A program made the translations under genes and the position numbers. Under the pieces are notes generated by a model. It searched no databases. It was not told where the DNA came from and saw only the letters and a list, made by a program, of their open reading frames with translations. Positions 22,559-35,026 of a DNA stretch of 64,000 nt are shown piece by piece. The first letter of the stretch is position 1. Each line of letters starts with the position of its first letter. Source of the stretch: Paragyromitra xinjiangensis (taxonomy: Eukaryota > Ascomycota > Pezizomycetes > Pezizales > Discinaceae); assembly GCA_038503065.1 (NCBI GenBank), contig JBCAMK010000019.1, forward strand, positions 1,536,558 through 1,600,557. Direction: 5' to 3'.

Positions 22559-25500
22559 GGCGGGAAGTGATGATTCTGCATAAGAAGCTGTCTGAGGAAG
22601 ATCTGGGAGAGGCGGACTTAAAGCTGGACAAAAAGAAAAGTCAAGATATCTATTTAGGATAGATGTAGATTGGTGAGAAAAGTGGGGTGTGAAAGTTCCC
22701 CCCCTCGAGAATGACACGATAGTTGTCCGGAAAATCTAATGCTCCGAGCTCGGCGGAGCTCATCAATCGCAAGTCCAAGCGTCCCGTATCAGAACGCTTC
22801 CTAGCCACTCATAGGGCGCATCTTCACCATGCTGATCCGATCACGGCTTGAGAATCGGACGGGAGCCGCTGTTTTGGGACGGAGAGTACCTCTGGCCCCA
22901 CTCTTATCGGACGATTTACCGGGGTCGTTGGCACACCACTGGAGGGCCGGCCAGATCTTATTATACTGGGTGTTATATCGAATCTGCACCGTCCAGCCAA
23001 CAGATTCAACGACACCTCATACCATCTGTCGATACCCGTCAGTGGCAGCAATTTAAAATAAAATGCATACGGTCAATTCAGATCTCGGCTTCTCGGAGGC
23101 CTAATCTTCTTTCCAACTCTCCTCACCAGCGCCGTCTAACGCACCCACAGCCTGACACGCATCACAGTTCTGTTTCGGATAGTTCCCGTCAGATTGATTG
23201 CATCTCGGTAAGGACCCTAAATTAAAGCGAACGTGTAGAAAATGACGCGTTGATTCGGAACGTTGAGGAGAGGAGAAAAAAAATCTCATGCTGCGGCTGC
23301 GCTATATGAATTTGACTCGACATGCTTTCTTCGCGCAAGTCGCGATTCGCTAGATCAGATCCGGTATAAATTTTCCGATGCTAGCGCACCGAACCTTGCC
23401 AGGCACACAGTGAAATCGCATGCATGGGGGATGTGCCGGCCGATGTTGGTTTTTCCGGATCTTTTCCGCTTTTTTTTCTTTTCGTATTAACTGTCTTTAT
23501 CGTTTGCGGGTTGGGTGATGTATGGCGTTATATTTCGAATTGGCGAGGGTTATGCGGGTTTGGTAATGTTGGAAACGTAATTTTTCAGTTGGATTCGTGT
23601 TTTATGCTAGATAAGGACCGAAGCGGTTGATAAACGACTGTCCCCTGGGGGATGTACGATGTAGGATAGTATCGAAGTAGGACACGTTTGGTTTACGAAC
23701 TAACATGCAGTTATGATTTGGGACTGTTGACCGGCACGAGTGATACATTATGACTGAAATCAGTCTATTGGATAGAATTGGTTCTAGGTTATGTGATGCT
23801 GAATCCTTGGGTTTGTTTTTACATCAGCTGTAGTGGGTTGAACAAGACCAGCTTATTCCCGAAGGTAGTAAGTGCCTCTGGAGATCCCTATCAGCAGAGG
23901 GATGAAATAAAAAAGGAAGATAGGGTTTAAAATTAGTAGGGATATTAATAACTTCGAATTATGTGACACGAGGGTGTATAAATGGTGGAGTAAGTATACG
24001 AGCGTTCGTTCTAATATGGATCTCGGGAGCAATTCAAAACCAGCGAGGTGTTTTGCAGAGCTGCTCCCTCGTAAGGCTGCGTTTTGGGGGGGAGTCTGGA
24101 AGATTGTAGAATGCAGTAATCAATTGGTTCTGGTTGGTGGTACAAAATCCTTCGTGTAGCATACATGTAGTCTCCGGTGCGTCGCCATTGGACAACAAGC
24201 ACGACGTCAGAATCTCAACCATCTATCGTTACGTTCTCTGGAGACAATGAGACTAAACCAAGTACTAAATTCGACCGACAAATTTACTGGAGACAAGCGC
24301 CCGGCCCGAGAGCTCCTAGTATTAGAGTCCAATGCCCATGAGTCACTAGCGTAGTCGCTCCCGTACTTTTGCTTTTTCTAGAACGGCATGTTTATGCACT
24401 CAGAAGCTGAAAAGACCAAAACGGTCGATGAATCTGTGAGGTTCCATGGATACAAATCTGGACGAACAGCTTGCATATCCGCTTTTTTGCTTTTGATTGT
24501 TACCGCAACGACATCCCTTTCCGTTGCTGACCCTACTTTCGCCGTCATATTAAGAATATAGGTGCAACGCATCAAATGAGATGGTACAGAGCAATCAGAA
24601 ACTGAATTCGGGCTGGGCACGAGAATAGATAGGGCAAGATAAGGGAAACGAAGATATGGTACAAGATGGATGATAAACGAGTCTCCTTATTGACTGCCGA
24701 GCATCGGACCGAGAAGGAAAAAGAAAAGGTCTCTCGGTTATGATTCGGCATCAAACCCTAACACAACGTTCTTGAATCATCATCTCAATTCAATAGATGT
24801 CACCGGCTAGTCAATTATCGCATCGCACCAATAGAGTCCCCTTGGAAAGCTTATCTCTCTCGTGGACTTGGCGTGATTCGGTTGGTCACGGCAGCATAAA
24901 CTTTCCTAGTTGGCAAGTTCAGACCGTCACGTAATGGTACGGTACAGATAGCATTCTCGTTATCTGATCTCGGATAATTCGTTTCTCCGAGTTACCCGCG
25001 CAGGAATACAAACATCCCTACTGCTCTTGGCATTTCGGAAAATCCCCGGGAAATCCTTCTTTGGTCAGGAAACGACAAGAAACCGCCCCGTTAGTGGAAG
25101 GATGTGGTTTTCGACGTTGGTCAGATTAGGCATCGCTTGGCCTGTCCGAGCAGAATTGGTCTAGATCTGTTGGTCCCAGCTTTAGAGGGGTCTGTATCAT
25201 GCTGGGGCACAAACTATTGGTATCCAGGGTGAGATCGAGTGACTTTACATGATTTTTTGGCAGCAAGTTCTAGTTGCGCATTCTTGATTTAATCATGGGA
25301 AAGTTGTATATATATGAGTTGCGACTAAGATGTTTGCCTAGACTCGGTGATAACTACCCAAGAACGTTCCTCTCATCCCCTCCTCAGCACGCTGAATGGG
25401 AAGTTCTTCTGTGGCTTCAGTGTCTCGCATCACGCGTTAATTTATCTGTCGAGAGTAAGATTTGGCAGTGCTTAGTAAGCACAACACTTTGACAAGGATA

Positions 25501-26771
25501 GCCGTCATACTCACGACTTCTGAGGAATGATTTATATCCTCTATACATCATAAACACTCTTTTTGAATTGGCCCTGGTGTGAGCTTTTCCTTCTTGTTTT
25601 CCTTCTCCGGCTTGAATATCAGACGCATTTGGTTACGCTATAGCGCTTGCACCATTTTGATGGGAGCCCAAGGTCTTTTTGGGTACTGTGCACGCCACAA
25701 AGTTTAAAAAAGGTGTCCTCTACCTATTGTTTTCGATATTAGAACTTGCTTCATGGAATAGGCGGAATAAGCACAAATATTAGGCTTATAAACTAGTAAT
25801 TTTAGCTCCTCACAGTCAACATGTCAAGTTGGCTAGTTATGTTCGCACCACGTAACTGGACGAATTACAAAGTGGTGCTAAGTCTGCCTGAATATAACCC
25901 GTCTTATCCGTGAGCTCGTATAGATCTATAGATCCAGCTATTAGGCGTCTGGAAAAGTTCTGGCACACGTAATCCGGCTAATGATGATACTTCTTCAGGA
26001 CTAATCAGTATATGTAGGCATTTACAGTTCCTTATTCATTGTGGAGGTTGAGCTCCGTCACCGGTGTCGCATACTTCTAATTACTTGCTTTAAGAAATGA
26101 ACGCGTACGTCGAGTATATCGAATTGGTAATTTTCAATAACGCTAGTTTAATAGGTGGAAGCATTCTAGCATTCTCGCGGCTATCGAATTAAAGTGGCAA
26201 AAGACTGGGATCATGTCTGTGACGTCGATTTTGTGGGTCATCACGAAGGAACTGTTATCCGGCCCCTGTTGGCTGGTTTTGCTTGGTCCGAGCTTGTGAA
26301 GCACTGTTAATAGCTGCACCAAAATTCCGTAATATTAAGAAACAATGAAGGTTATAATTACATGTATGATCCTTCTGCCCTGAATAGTTCATTGAAGATC
26401 TGTCGAAGCTTTCTTGGCAAACCCTGCTTTCCTACGATCAACCCTAACCCTGCGTCTGCGTCTGCGGTGTAACACAGAATGCCAAGGTTGATACTGGTTT
26501 TCTCGGAAACTTCGCTCACCACAATCAATAGTTGACAGTTCTATATACCCTATCGGCAGTAGTTCTAAATGTATACATCATGCTGATGTAATTAGTCCGC
26601 TCTCGAAAACAAGGAAACTTGTTGCTACCCAGCTACGGCATTTAATGTCATTAAGTAGAGTATATCTACTACACCCGATGGTTTGGGAACTCGCTAGAAT
26701 CAAAAATCCTAATTGACTCGCGACTTGAAGAGCCTTTAAAACCTATATCACTTACTATTTACAAAAAAGCA
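22559..26771. other. Long intergenic stretch, no supported gene
   Basis: About 4.2 kb without a coding region I can support. An open frame at 22848-23225 lacks recognisable motifs. Telomere-like strings occur near 24754 (AAACCCTAACAC) and at 26438-26452. Confidence 0.5.
26438..26452 (-). repeat. Interstitial telomere-like motif
   Basis: TCAACCCTAACCCTG; two telomere-like units about 320 bp before the next gene. Confidence 0.5.
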
Positions 26772-27831
26772 ATGTCTCAATCCGCTGAACATAGCTCTGT
26801 CCAAGCCACAACTATGACCAAGAAATTCAGAGATATGGTATTCAATAGTGGGTGCGTTTCTATGTCTGTATCTTGAATCTTTACTGATCGTTCCTTTTAG
26901 CCAATCGCTGTCTTGTCGGTCCTGGCGTATTCGATGGGATCTCTACAAAGATCGCTGGGTCTATTGGCTTTGATTTCCTGTACCTCACTGGGGCCGGGGC
27001 AACGGGGAGTGTAACAGGCCAGCCTGACCTCTCGGTTATGACCCAAACGGAATTTGCAGATTTGGCGCGCATGATGGCTTTTGAGAGTAAGGTGCCTATT
27101 TTAGCGGACGCTGATACGGGATTCGGCGGTCCGGTGAATATCAGACGAACGGTTGAACTCTACGAGAGGTAGAATCTGCAATTACTATCTCTTTAGAGAG
27201 TGAGTTCTGACGCCCTTTTAGTGCTGGAGTCGCTGCTATCCATATCGAAGATCAGACCTTCCCGAAGCGTTGCGGCCAGCTTGCTGGTAAGAGTGTAGAA
27301 CCTCTTGAAGTTTTCTTGGAAAGGATTCATTCCGCTGTTGAGGCTCGTCGAGACCCGAATTTCATGATTATTGCACGGACGGATGCACGGAACGCTACTG
27401 GATTGGAGGGGCATCAAGCCTTCGAGGAAGGTGTCAAACGTCTGAAGGCAGCTCTTGAGGCTGGTGCTGATATGGCTTTTATGGAGAGTCCAAATACGGT
27501 AGAGGAGTGCAAGGAATTGGTGCAATCGTTGGCGCCACATCCTGTCTTGATTAATATTCTTCCGAATGGACTCACACCTGCTCTGAAAACTAATGAATGC
27601 ACGGATCTGGGGTTCAAGGCTGTTATTTATCCCTGCACCGGATTTATCCCAGCAATGTTGGCTATGCAGAAGAGTTATGCCGCGTTGAAGAATGATGGGA
27701 CGGATCTTGATTGTTGTGGTGGGAAGCAGATCAAGGATTTTTTTGGACAGATGGGGTTGGAGTCTGCCTTCGGGTTCGATAAAAATGTTGTGGGAAAGGC
27801 ACAGAAGGAGATCCACAAGAAGTACGAGTAA
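26772..27831 (+). CDS. Isocitrate lyase / PEP mutase superfamily enzyme
   Basis: Exons are about 26772-26847, 26901-27168 and 27222-27831, giving 317 residues. The first donor (GTGGGT at 26848) was chosen because only it keeps the frame; a better-looking GTGCGT two bases on does not. Superfamily motifs are clear: CLVGPGVFDG, YLTGAGATGSVTGQPD, the metal-binding ADADTGFGG, HIEDQTFPKRCGQLAGK, FMIIARTDARN and ADMAFMESPNT. In isocitrate lyases the catalytic loop reads KKCGH; here it is KRCGQ, so isocitrate cleavage is unlikely. Oxaloacetate hydrolase, methylmalate-type lyase or phosphonate-type activity are the alternatives. No neighbouring gene suggests a pathway. Confidence 0.8.
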
Positions 27832-28603
27832 AGCTGTATTGTCTTTTCGGATTCTGGAGTTTTTTTGTGTTGAGTTTGTGATGTAATTGAGCGTAATTTA
27901 TGTATTTTGCTTTATAATAAAATAGCGCAAGCGTATGATGGAGGATTTGGAATTAAGTGGGCTATACTGCTGTTTGGGGTGGTCACTGTGTTCGCTCATC
28001 TTGAATTTCTTGTCTGATTTATGTAACCTTATCCTATCTAATCCCGTTCGCGTCTTACCGGGCTGGAGCCATTGCGAATTTGTCTCATTGGGTCGATGTC
28101 GGTATTTGACTTAGGCGAGTAATTGAACTCACCGCCAAACCATATCAGATTCACCTTGACAATTGCTTTGACAGCATTCACTGTGATTCCTATCCCTCCT
28201 CCATTAGAACTCTTAGAACTCACGAGCATTGGGCGGAATTCGGCTATGCTACTCCTTGGTCTCAAATGAAATCCTTTTCCTTATTGTCGAAGCCCTCGAG
28301 CAACTCCTAGCGAGAGGGGAGGATGCCTTTAATCCGAGATAGAAGGTAAAAAAGCCTTCCGAATAGTGCAAAAAAACATAGGAAGAAAGAAAGTTGAAGG
28401 GAGTCATTGCATTGCTGCCCTAGAATTGAAAGGTAAAAAAAAGAACCCTCGCTCCTGCACATTCCTTTGCTTGCTCCTTCATAACACGTAAATTTCCAAT
28501 CTTACAAATTCCAACTTTTATCCTCTTATATCTCTACACCAGTTTAGTACTCTGTAATAAATACTCTTTTCTTGGATTGGATGCACTGACAATAATAACA
28601 TCA
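27832..28603. other. Intergenic between convergent genes
   Basis: AT-rich 3' flanks; no gene seen. Confidence 0.55.
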
Positions 28604-31600
28604 CTACCAACCATGCAGTTCCCCGGGAAGGAGGCGATCATCATCATAATCCTCCTCATACTCCTCGTCTTCAAGGAACGCTATTCGACCGCTTCGATCT
28701 CGGATTGAACTGTCTAGGCCTTTTTCGAGGAGTAATTCGAAAACCTTTCTGTGGGCTCCATCTGCGGCTAAGAAAAGCGCTGTCTGGCCATCTTTATTCC
28801 TCTCAGTGATATCTGCGTCATTCTCGAGGAGCATTTGTACGACTTCCTTGCGACCTCTTCGCACTGCTAGGAAAAATGCTGTCTGGCCGTCTTTATCCTT
28901 TTCTGAGATATCTGCGCCGTTCTTGAGAAGCAGTTGCACAACCATTTTGTGACCTTCTTTCACTGCTAGGAAGAACGCTTTCTGACCATCAACACTCTTT
29001 TCGGAAATATTTGCGCCGTTCTCAAGGAGTAGCTGAACGATCTCCGTGTGACCCTTTTGTACTGCTAAGAGGAATAATGTCTGACCGTTTTCGTCCCTTT
29101 CTGAAATATCTGCACTGTTCTCGAGAAGCAGCTGCGCAACCTCCTTGTAACCATATTTTACTGCTAAGGCAAACGCTGTCTGACCATCTCTGTTTCTCTC
29201 TGAGACATCAGCGCCACTCTTGAGAAGCAGCTGCACAACTTCTTTGTGATCTCGCTGTGCTGCTAATATGAAAGCTGTTTCACCGTCTTTGTCCTTTTCC
29301 GAGATGTTTGCGCCGTGCGCAAGAAACAGCTGGACAGCCTCTTTGTGACCTCGAACCGCTGATATGGAGAGTGCTGTCCTAAGGAGTTGGTCATGAGCTG
29401 AGATATCCGCACCTTTACTGAGAAGCAGCTGCAAAACTTCTTTGCGGCCCCCTTCTGCTGCCAAATGGAGTGCTGTTCGGCCGCTTTCGTCTCGAGCAGA
29501 GATATCTGCACCGTTCGCGAGAAGTAAGTCAACAGCTTCTTCATGGCCTACACATCTCCACTCGGATGATGTATATCCGTGGTGGTCCTCGATAAATAGG
29601 CGAGTTCCGTGTGCCGCCTTGTGAAGTGCTGCTTGTCCTCCCTCTCCTCGAGTCAAGGCATCTGCGCCGCTGTCCAGGAGAAGCTGTACAATTTCTGTAT
29701 AACCTCCATATGCCGCCTTGTGGAGTGCAGTCTCACCATAGTGATCCCGGACTGAAGCATCGGCACCGTTCTCAAGGAGTATCCGTACAACCTTTGTGTG
29801 GCCTTTCTCTGCTGCCAAGAAAAGCGCTGTTTGGCGCATTTGATCCTGAATTAAGATATCAATACCATTTTCAAGAAGTAGTTGTACGACCTCGTTGTGA
29901 CCTCCGCGTGCCGCCTGGTGAAGAATGGTCCTGCCTTGCGGGTTTTGGGCTAAAATATCAGCGCCGTTATCGAGAAGGAGTTGAACAACTTCTTTATTGC
30001 CCTGGCTTCCTGCTATTAAAAGTGCTGTCTCGTTATATTCTCCTTGGATGGAAACATCTGCGCCATTCTCGAGAAGTAGCTCGACGATAGCTTTGTTGCC
30101 TTGATATGCTGCCCGGTGGAGTGCGGTTGCTCCCGAATATGTCTGCGCTGAGATATCTGCTCCCATCTCAAGAAGCAGTTGTATTATCTTTCTATTACTG
30201 CTTCCTGCCGCTAAGGTGAGTGCAGTCTCTCCAATTTTGTCTCTCATGGAGACGTCTGCACCCTTCTCGAGAAGCAGTTGTATAATTTCTTCGTAGCCTC
30301 CGTCTGCTGCGTCGTGAAGTGCTGTCCGCCCGCCCAGACTTTCCGCCAAGACATCTGCGCTATACTTTAGGAGTAGTTGTACGATCTGAGTATGACCTTC
30401 CGATGCTGCTTCATGGAGGGCTGTAGATTCATATTCATCGCCACACTCTATTTCTGCGCCGTTCTCGAGAAGTAACTCAACGACCTCTTTGTGCCCCGCC
30501 CTTGCTGCCTCATGTAGTGCAGTTTGACGGCCACCGCCAGTAAGTAAGATAGAATCACTATTTTTGAGAAGAAGAAGCTGAACAATTTCTTTGTAGCCCA
30601 TCCGCGCAGCCCAGTGTAGCGGTGTTTTACTATCTTCATCCCTACCAAAGATGTTTGGGGTATGTTTGAAGAGTAGTTCGGCAACCTCTTTTTGATTCCC
30701 GCGCACTGCCTCAAAGAGTGCCGTCCGTCCGCAGCTGTCCCGGGATGAGGGATCTGTTCCCCACTCGAGCAATTGGCGAACTGCTGGTACATGTCCTATA
30801 GTAGCTGCTAGATGTAATGGTGACTTTGCTTCTTGCTTGTAATAGCTATCGTTAATGACTTGCATATAAGAACTAACGCAGCCCGAATCCCTAGCGAATC
30901 TCAGGAAATCGCTTTTCGTTAGAGCAAGGTCACAGGCTTTGATGTGACCTGGCAAATGTTTTGCTGCATATCTGAGGAACCGGTGCACTCTGAATCGATC
31001 TTCGAGTGAGTCCTTAGTCTCGGGGATGCTTTTGGAAAAGGCATTGAACGAAAGATAGGTAATGCATGCCGTAGCGATCTGAAATTCTGCATCCGTTGGA
31101 AGTATGGACTTTTTCACTAGATACTCTCGAACTGTGAAGTGGCAAAGTCTGACTGTGTTGCAATTCTCATCGATTGTGACCAAACCGGCGCAGACATCCA
31201 GTAGTGTTTCTCGGTCCGGTAAATCCCACTCTTCTAATTGGCGTCGGCCTGCATTGATAGAAACTGCTTCTTGGAGCTCGCCGACCGTGAGATTTCGCTT
31301 AGCGTTTGAAAGCCATGAGAGAATTCTCAATGCCATGTCGGCGCGGACTTCATCTTGCTTCCGAATGTTGCTGATGGCTGTGCTGTACGCTAAGTCTAAG
31401 AGGCTTTCTCCTCTCGGTGGAACTTTTAGCGTTTCGAGCTTCTTGAGGATATGCGTCACTGTGGGCTGCTGGCAGATGGTTTTGATGTGGAAATTAACAA
31501 GCAAAAACCTGCGTCTATTTAGTAAAGTGGACTTGCTCGATACACTCTGGAATCACAAGAGTTTGGCGCCGCCGGAAGAGTAGCATTCAATAGTAGAGCA

Positions 31601-33245
31601 CCGGGAAGAGCGCAGTACTGCCTGGAAGCTGTCTTCACCACGCGAACTTCTTGTAACGCCAGATAAAACTTTATGCTTGATGGTAATCTCACTTACATTC
31701 CGTTTGCGCAAGTTGCCAATTGGTTAACGACCTTATCCCTGCATCCTGTCTGCCCAATGAGACTCTTCGCACGTGGGTTCTCGTCAATCTTCTGCTGAAT
31801 GTAGGCCTTCATATCATCACTACTAATTGCTAAATCAACCTTTGCAGCATTGTAAAGTGAGCGCTGAATTTCGCCCGGATGTACCCGGCTAGTGACGAAA
31901 ACACTGATATTGTCTTTCGCAAGGCGATGAAACAGTGGGAGGAGATCGTTTAGTTGATCGTTTTGGTTACATTCATCCAATCCATCAAATATCAAAAACA
32001 CCCTGTTGAATGATTTGGATATGCCTAGGAGAGCTGAATATAACCTCTCCGAGGTAGGTCCTGGATCATATTCCCCCATTCCCGGGTGCAAGTTGTAACG
32101 CTCTGTCGAGAAAGATGGTGCCTGACAGGCAAGCTGCTTGACCAAGCTTGCGAGAACAAACCTAAGCTTTTGCTGATCCTGTTCCATGTAATCAAAGTAG
32201 ATATAAGCAACACCGTAGTTTGACATCCGCGTCTGAAATCGGAAATGATCGATGATCATGGAGCTGTAGCTCGTAGAGCGGTCGCTTCGTAAGACAAAGA
32301 ACTACATCCTTCCCGATAGGAGCGAGGTACCTTATAAATGTTTTTCCAGCCCCAGCTATTAAAATAATCCTCAGTTAGTATGTGGTTTTCAAGGTTATAT
32401 TAAAGGGTTGGGGTGAATACGAATTCCACGACCCCAAAGCAGAAAGCCTAATTTCCCGCTAACCCATTTCCGAAATGTGGGTGATTGCAGAACCCATTGT
32501 CCAATATTGGATTGCCTTTTTCGACAGATCTCGAGGTGCCTACTCTCAAAATCTTCCCGATATAGCCAACTGAGGTCAACCTTTCGCTTTTCCGCTAGGG
32601 AGTTGGTTGATATGCATCAGCCTAGGGTAATTTGCCCTCCACTTTTAACACCCTTCGAAGGATCATGGTTCTCACCCAGGTCGACAACATGCATCTGCGA
32701 ACTTCGCACTAAGGACTTTGTCTCAGGTTTGGGCACTACATACCCTTCCATGGCTTTTGACAGATTTCTTTCTCTAAAGTTAATCCTTTCGATACTAATA
32801 TACTTGAATCGATAACTTACTCGCGATCCGCCATCAACTGCATAGCCAATGTAAATACGCTCTTGTGTTTTCCTATTCGTAATATATATAGCAAAGTCTC
32901 TTTCTCCTTCAGCGGCCATTTGAGCTTCTTAGTATTATCCCGTAATCCATCCCCGGACTTCAACCTTGTCTGGATCCGCTTCAATTCGGCAGCGCATTCC
33001 TGGAGAGGTCCGTTGCCCCTGCTAATTTCCTGCAACACCAAGGCGTGAATATTTTCACCAGTTTGGGTGTAATTCCGCAAACCAGCAAGGGCCTTGCCGA
33101 GTAACTGGAGCTCATGGACTAATTTTTGGAGGTCATCTGGCGCCTCACTAACCCCCCAAAGGTATTCGTACGCTAAAGAAACAACATTTCCAGTGAGCTG
33201 GACAACAGTAATAATACTGGCTGCATCGCTCGCCGTTTCTGCCAT
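28604..33245 (-). CDS. STAND/NLR protein: fungal N-terminal domain, NACHT, ankyrin repeats
   Basis: Exons are 32821-33245, 32676-32773, 32594-32421, 32331-32355, 31697-32263 and 28604-31508, giving 1397 residues in one frame. Residues 1-140 are the helical N-terminal domain common in fungal NACHT proteins (ASIITVVQLTGNVVSLAYEY start). A linker with RKRQSNIGQWVLQSPTFRKW leads into the NACHT core: Walker A PGAGKTF near residue 236, split over three exons, Walker B VFLIFDGLDECN, and VFVTSRVHPGE. A winged-helix region with LRILSWLSNAKRNLTVGEL follows near residue 470. From about residue 655 to the end there are 21-22 ankyrin repeats. The thirteenth carries an insertion of about 18 residues. Repeats 15-20 are close to each other in sequence and carry TAFFLAV-like rather than TALHLAA-like helices. 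The family acts in non-self recognition and regulated cell death in fungi; the ligand is unknown. Confidence 0.85.
28640..30835 (-). repeat. Ankyrin-repeat-coding tandem array (99-bp period)
   Basis: Twenty-one to 22 units of 33 codons follow without spacer inside the receptor gene. The units at about 28780-29400 are the most alike, with the shared theme GADISEKDKDGQTAFFLAV. Confidence 0.85.
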
Positions 33246-33625
33246 AATGCTGATACCTAACACGGATATTATCGGGAGTGTAGGCTGAAAATGGTTGATA
33301 AATGCGGATTCGATAGATGAGTAAAGCTAATTAGATGAAAGAAGTTTCGTATCTACGAACGCCTTTAGCTGGACTATACTTTCGTCCCTGTGGGCGTGGT
33401 CAGGCAACCCACGCTAATGAGGAGTCGCTGAACGAACTAGACGGGCTAAGCGCAGCGGCCAGTGGAGCCTAACGCGTAGCGGATAGGAGAGATCCCAAGT
33501 GAGTCTGATGAAGCTGCACAAAACAAATTGCCAGGTGAAACTGGGCTGAAAAGACAAACCAGTATGCGGTTAATCAGTGCGGGAAAGTTGGGGATATCAT
33601 CTCGGCAACGCTGATGAGGCGAAGT

Positions 33626-33639
33626 TCAACCCTAACCCA
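33626..33639 (-). repeat. Interstitial telomere-like motif
   Basis: TCAACCCTAACCCA, about 380 bp upstream of the NACHT/ankyrin receptor start. Confidence 0.45.
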
Positions 33640-33966
33640 TGAAAACGTCTTTGTATTTCTCAGTACGCTGCTCGTAGTTCCGAGGACCAAAGATAGTGGT
33701 GTCAACAGCATACTCCTACCCAGAAACGATCAAGACATTGTAAGGCTCAGCTATGGGAGATAAGAGGAGAGTAGACGAAACGAAAATAAAATAAAATGGT
33801 TCTGAAGAAACTTTGCACACTCCGTAAGTACTAAAAACCAGCCCATAGGAGATAGCAATTGAAGATATGCTGAAGCCTACGGCCAAAGTTTCGGAGAAAT
33901 TGATGGATGAGTAGCAATCGCAGGTTTGAGACCATCCGTTCTTTCCTCATTACAGTTGCTCACATG

Positions 33967-33980
33967 AGGGTTAGGGTTAT
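33967..33980 (+). repeat. Interstitial telomere-like motif
   Basis: AGGGTTAGGGTTAT, in inverted orientation to the motif 330 bp before it. Confidence 0.5.
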
Positions 33981-34284
33981 CAGGTAGGGATTAATAGGGA
34001 TTATTCTCAGAGAGGCGGTTGGAGAGGGAGCGAATCAACGCAGGGAGCTAGGTCCTCCATATTTACAATTCTCGTTGGGTTGCCATGCCTTAGAGGTGGT
34101 AGTAGGAGGGCAGATCGATATGTTGCCTCCCGCCAGACCGAACTTCATGTGGATGATACGGGCGGTCCCATTTTATTTTCAGAGAGGACTGAGCAATAAC
34201 GTCTCGCTTCGAATTCAACATCGGCCATGGTCAGAGGGAGGGAATCCCGGCTCCTTCACTTCAGCAAAACTTTTGCTGATTACT

Positions 34285-34533
34285 TACCGTATTCTTTGGT
34301 ATCGCGAGAATTTGGCGTCGCGAGAGTGGCGTTGACTCAGACGGTTCCTTATGCCCGAATAGTATACAGTAATGCAGGAGTCAGAAGCTAGTGGCAGCAC
34401 ACCCCCATAGGCCTCAGTATTTCTCGAAATCCCCGGCGTAATTCTCAGAGCAGGGAGCTCGCTTGTCTTAGAAAGAGTCACCCACAAGCCACTCTCGCGA
34501 CGTCAAATTCTCGCGATACCAAAGAACACGGTA
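34285..34533. mobile_element. MITE-like element D with TACCGT ends
   Basis: 249 bp. The left arm is TACCGTATTCTTTGGTATCG, then CGAGAATTTGGCGTCGCGAG. The right arm is the near-perfect complement (CTCGCGACGTCAAATTCTCG, CGATACCAAAGAACACGGTA). The arms are about 45 bp, TA-bounded, and the core is non-coding. Its ends share TACCGT with families A-C, but the arms are otherwise different. Confidence 0.8.
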
Positions 34534-35026
34534 CTTCCCATCCCCATTGCCTTTTCGACTACTAGTTCTATTTTATATCGAGTGATATTTCATGAATCGA
34601 TATCGCTTCTCTCATAATCTAAGGGTAAAGTTTGTAGCAAAAGATACACCTTGGGGTTTGGTTCAAATCCTATGCTATGCTGAGAATCTGGTGCTGGGTG
34701 TACCTCGATCGCGAGCCTGTTGGGTGTAATGGAATTTTCATAAATTGAGGTGTATTGTGGCGTTTATCTAGAAGAATTTTGTTCACCACAATGTATCTCA
34801 ACACTACTAAGTTTTTTATTTGCTCTGGGACGGGGGTGCGGTCGCGGTTCGTCACTGGGGATTCCCATCTGTTGCGGCTACTGGGATCCGGGATACGTCT
34901 ATTTTCCCACTCCCAGGCCAGTTTTCTCGTATCACATCTCATTATGCGCGCCAAGGAAAGTAAGCTAAATTTCCCATTGATAAAATACATCACATCCGAG
35001 TGCCCTGTGTTCTGCTGAAGTCCGAA

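Larger units (their letters stand above)
33246..35026. other. Intergenic with a MITE-like element and telomere-like motifs
   Basis: No supported gene. It contains the element at 34285-34533 and telomere-like strings at 33626-33639 and 33967-33980. Confidence 0.55.

Noticed and set aside
22848..23225. 125-residue plus-strand frame
   Set aside because: Composition changes along its length and no motif is visible; overlapping frames on both strands are equally long.
29611..30090. 159-residue plus-strand frame
   Set aside because: Antisense of the ankyrin array; its apparent repeats mirror the 99-bp period.
34655..34680. GGTTCAAATCC, resembling a tRNA B box
   Set aside because: No A box, acceptor stem or anticodon arm can be built around it.
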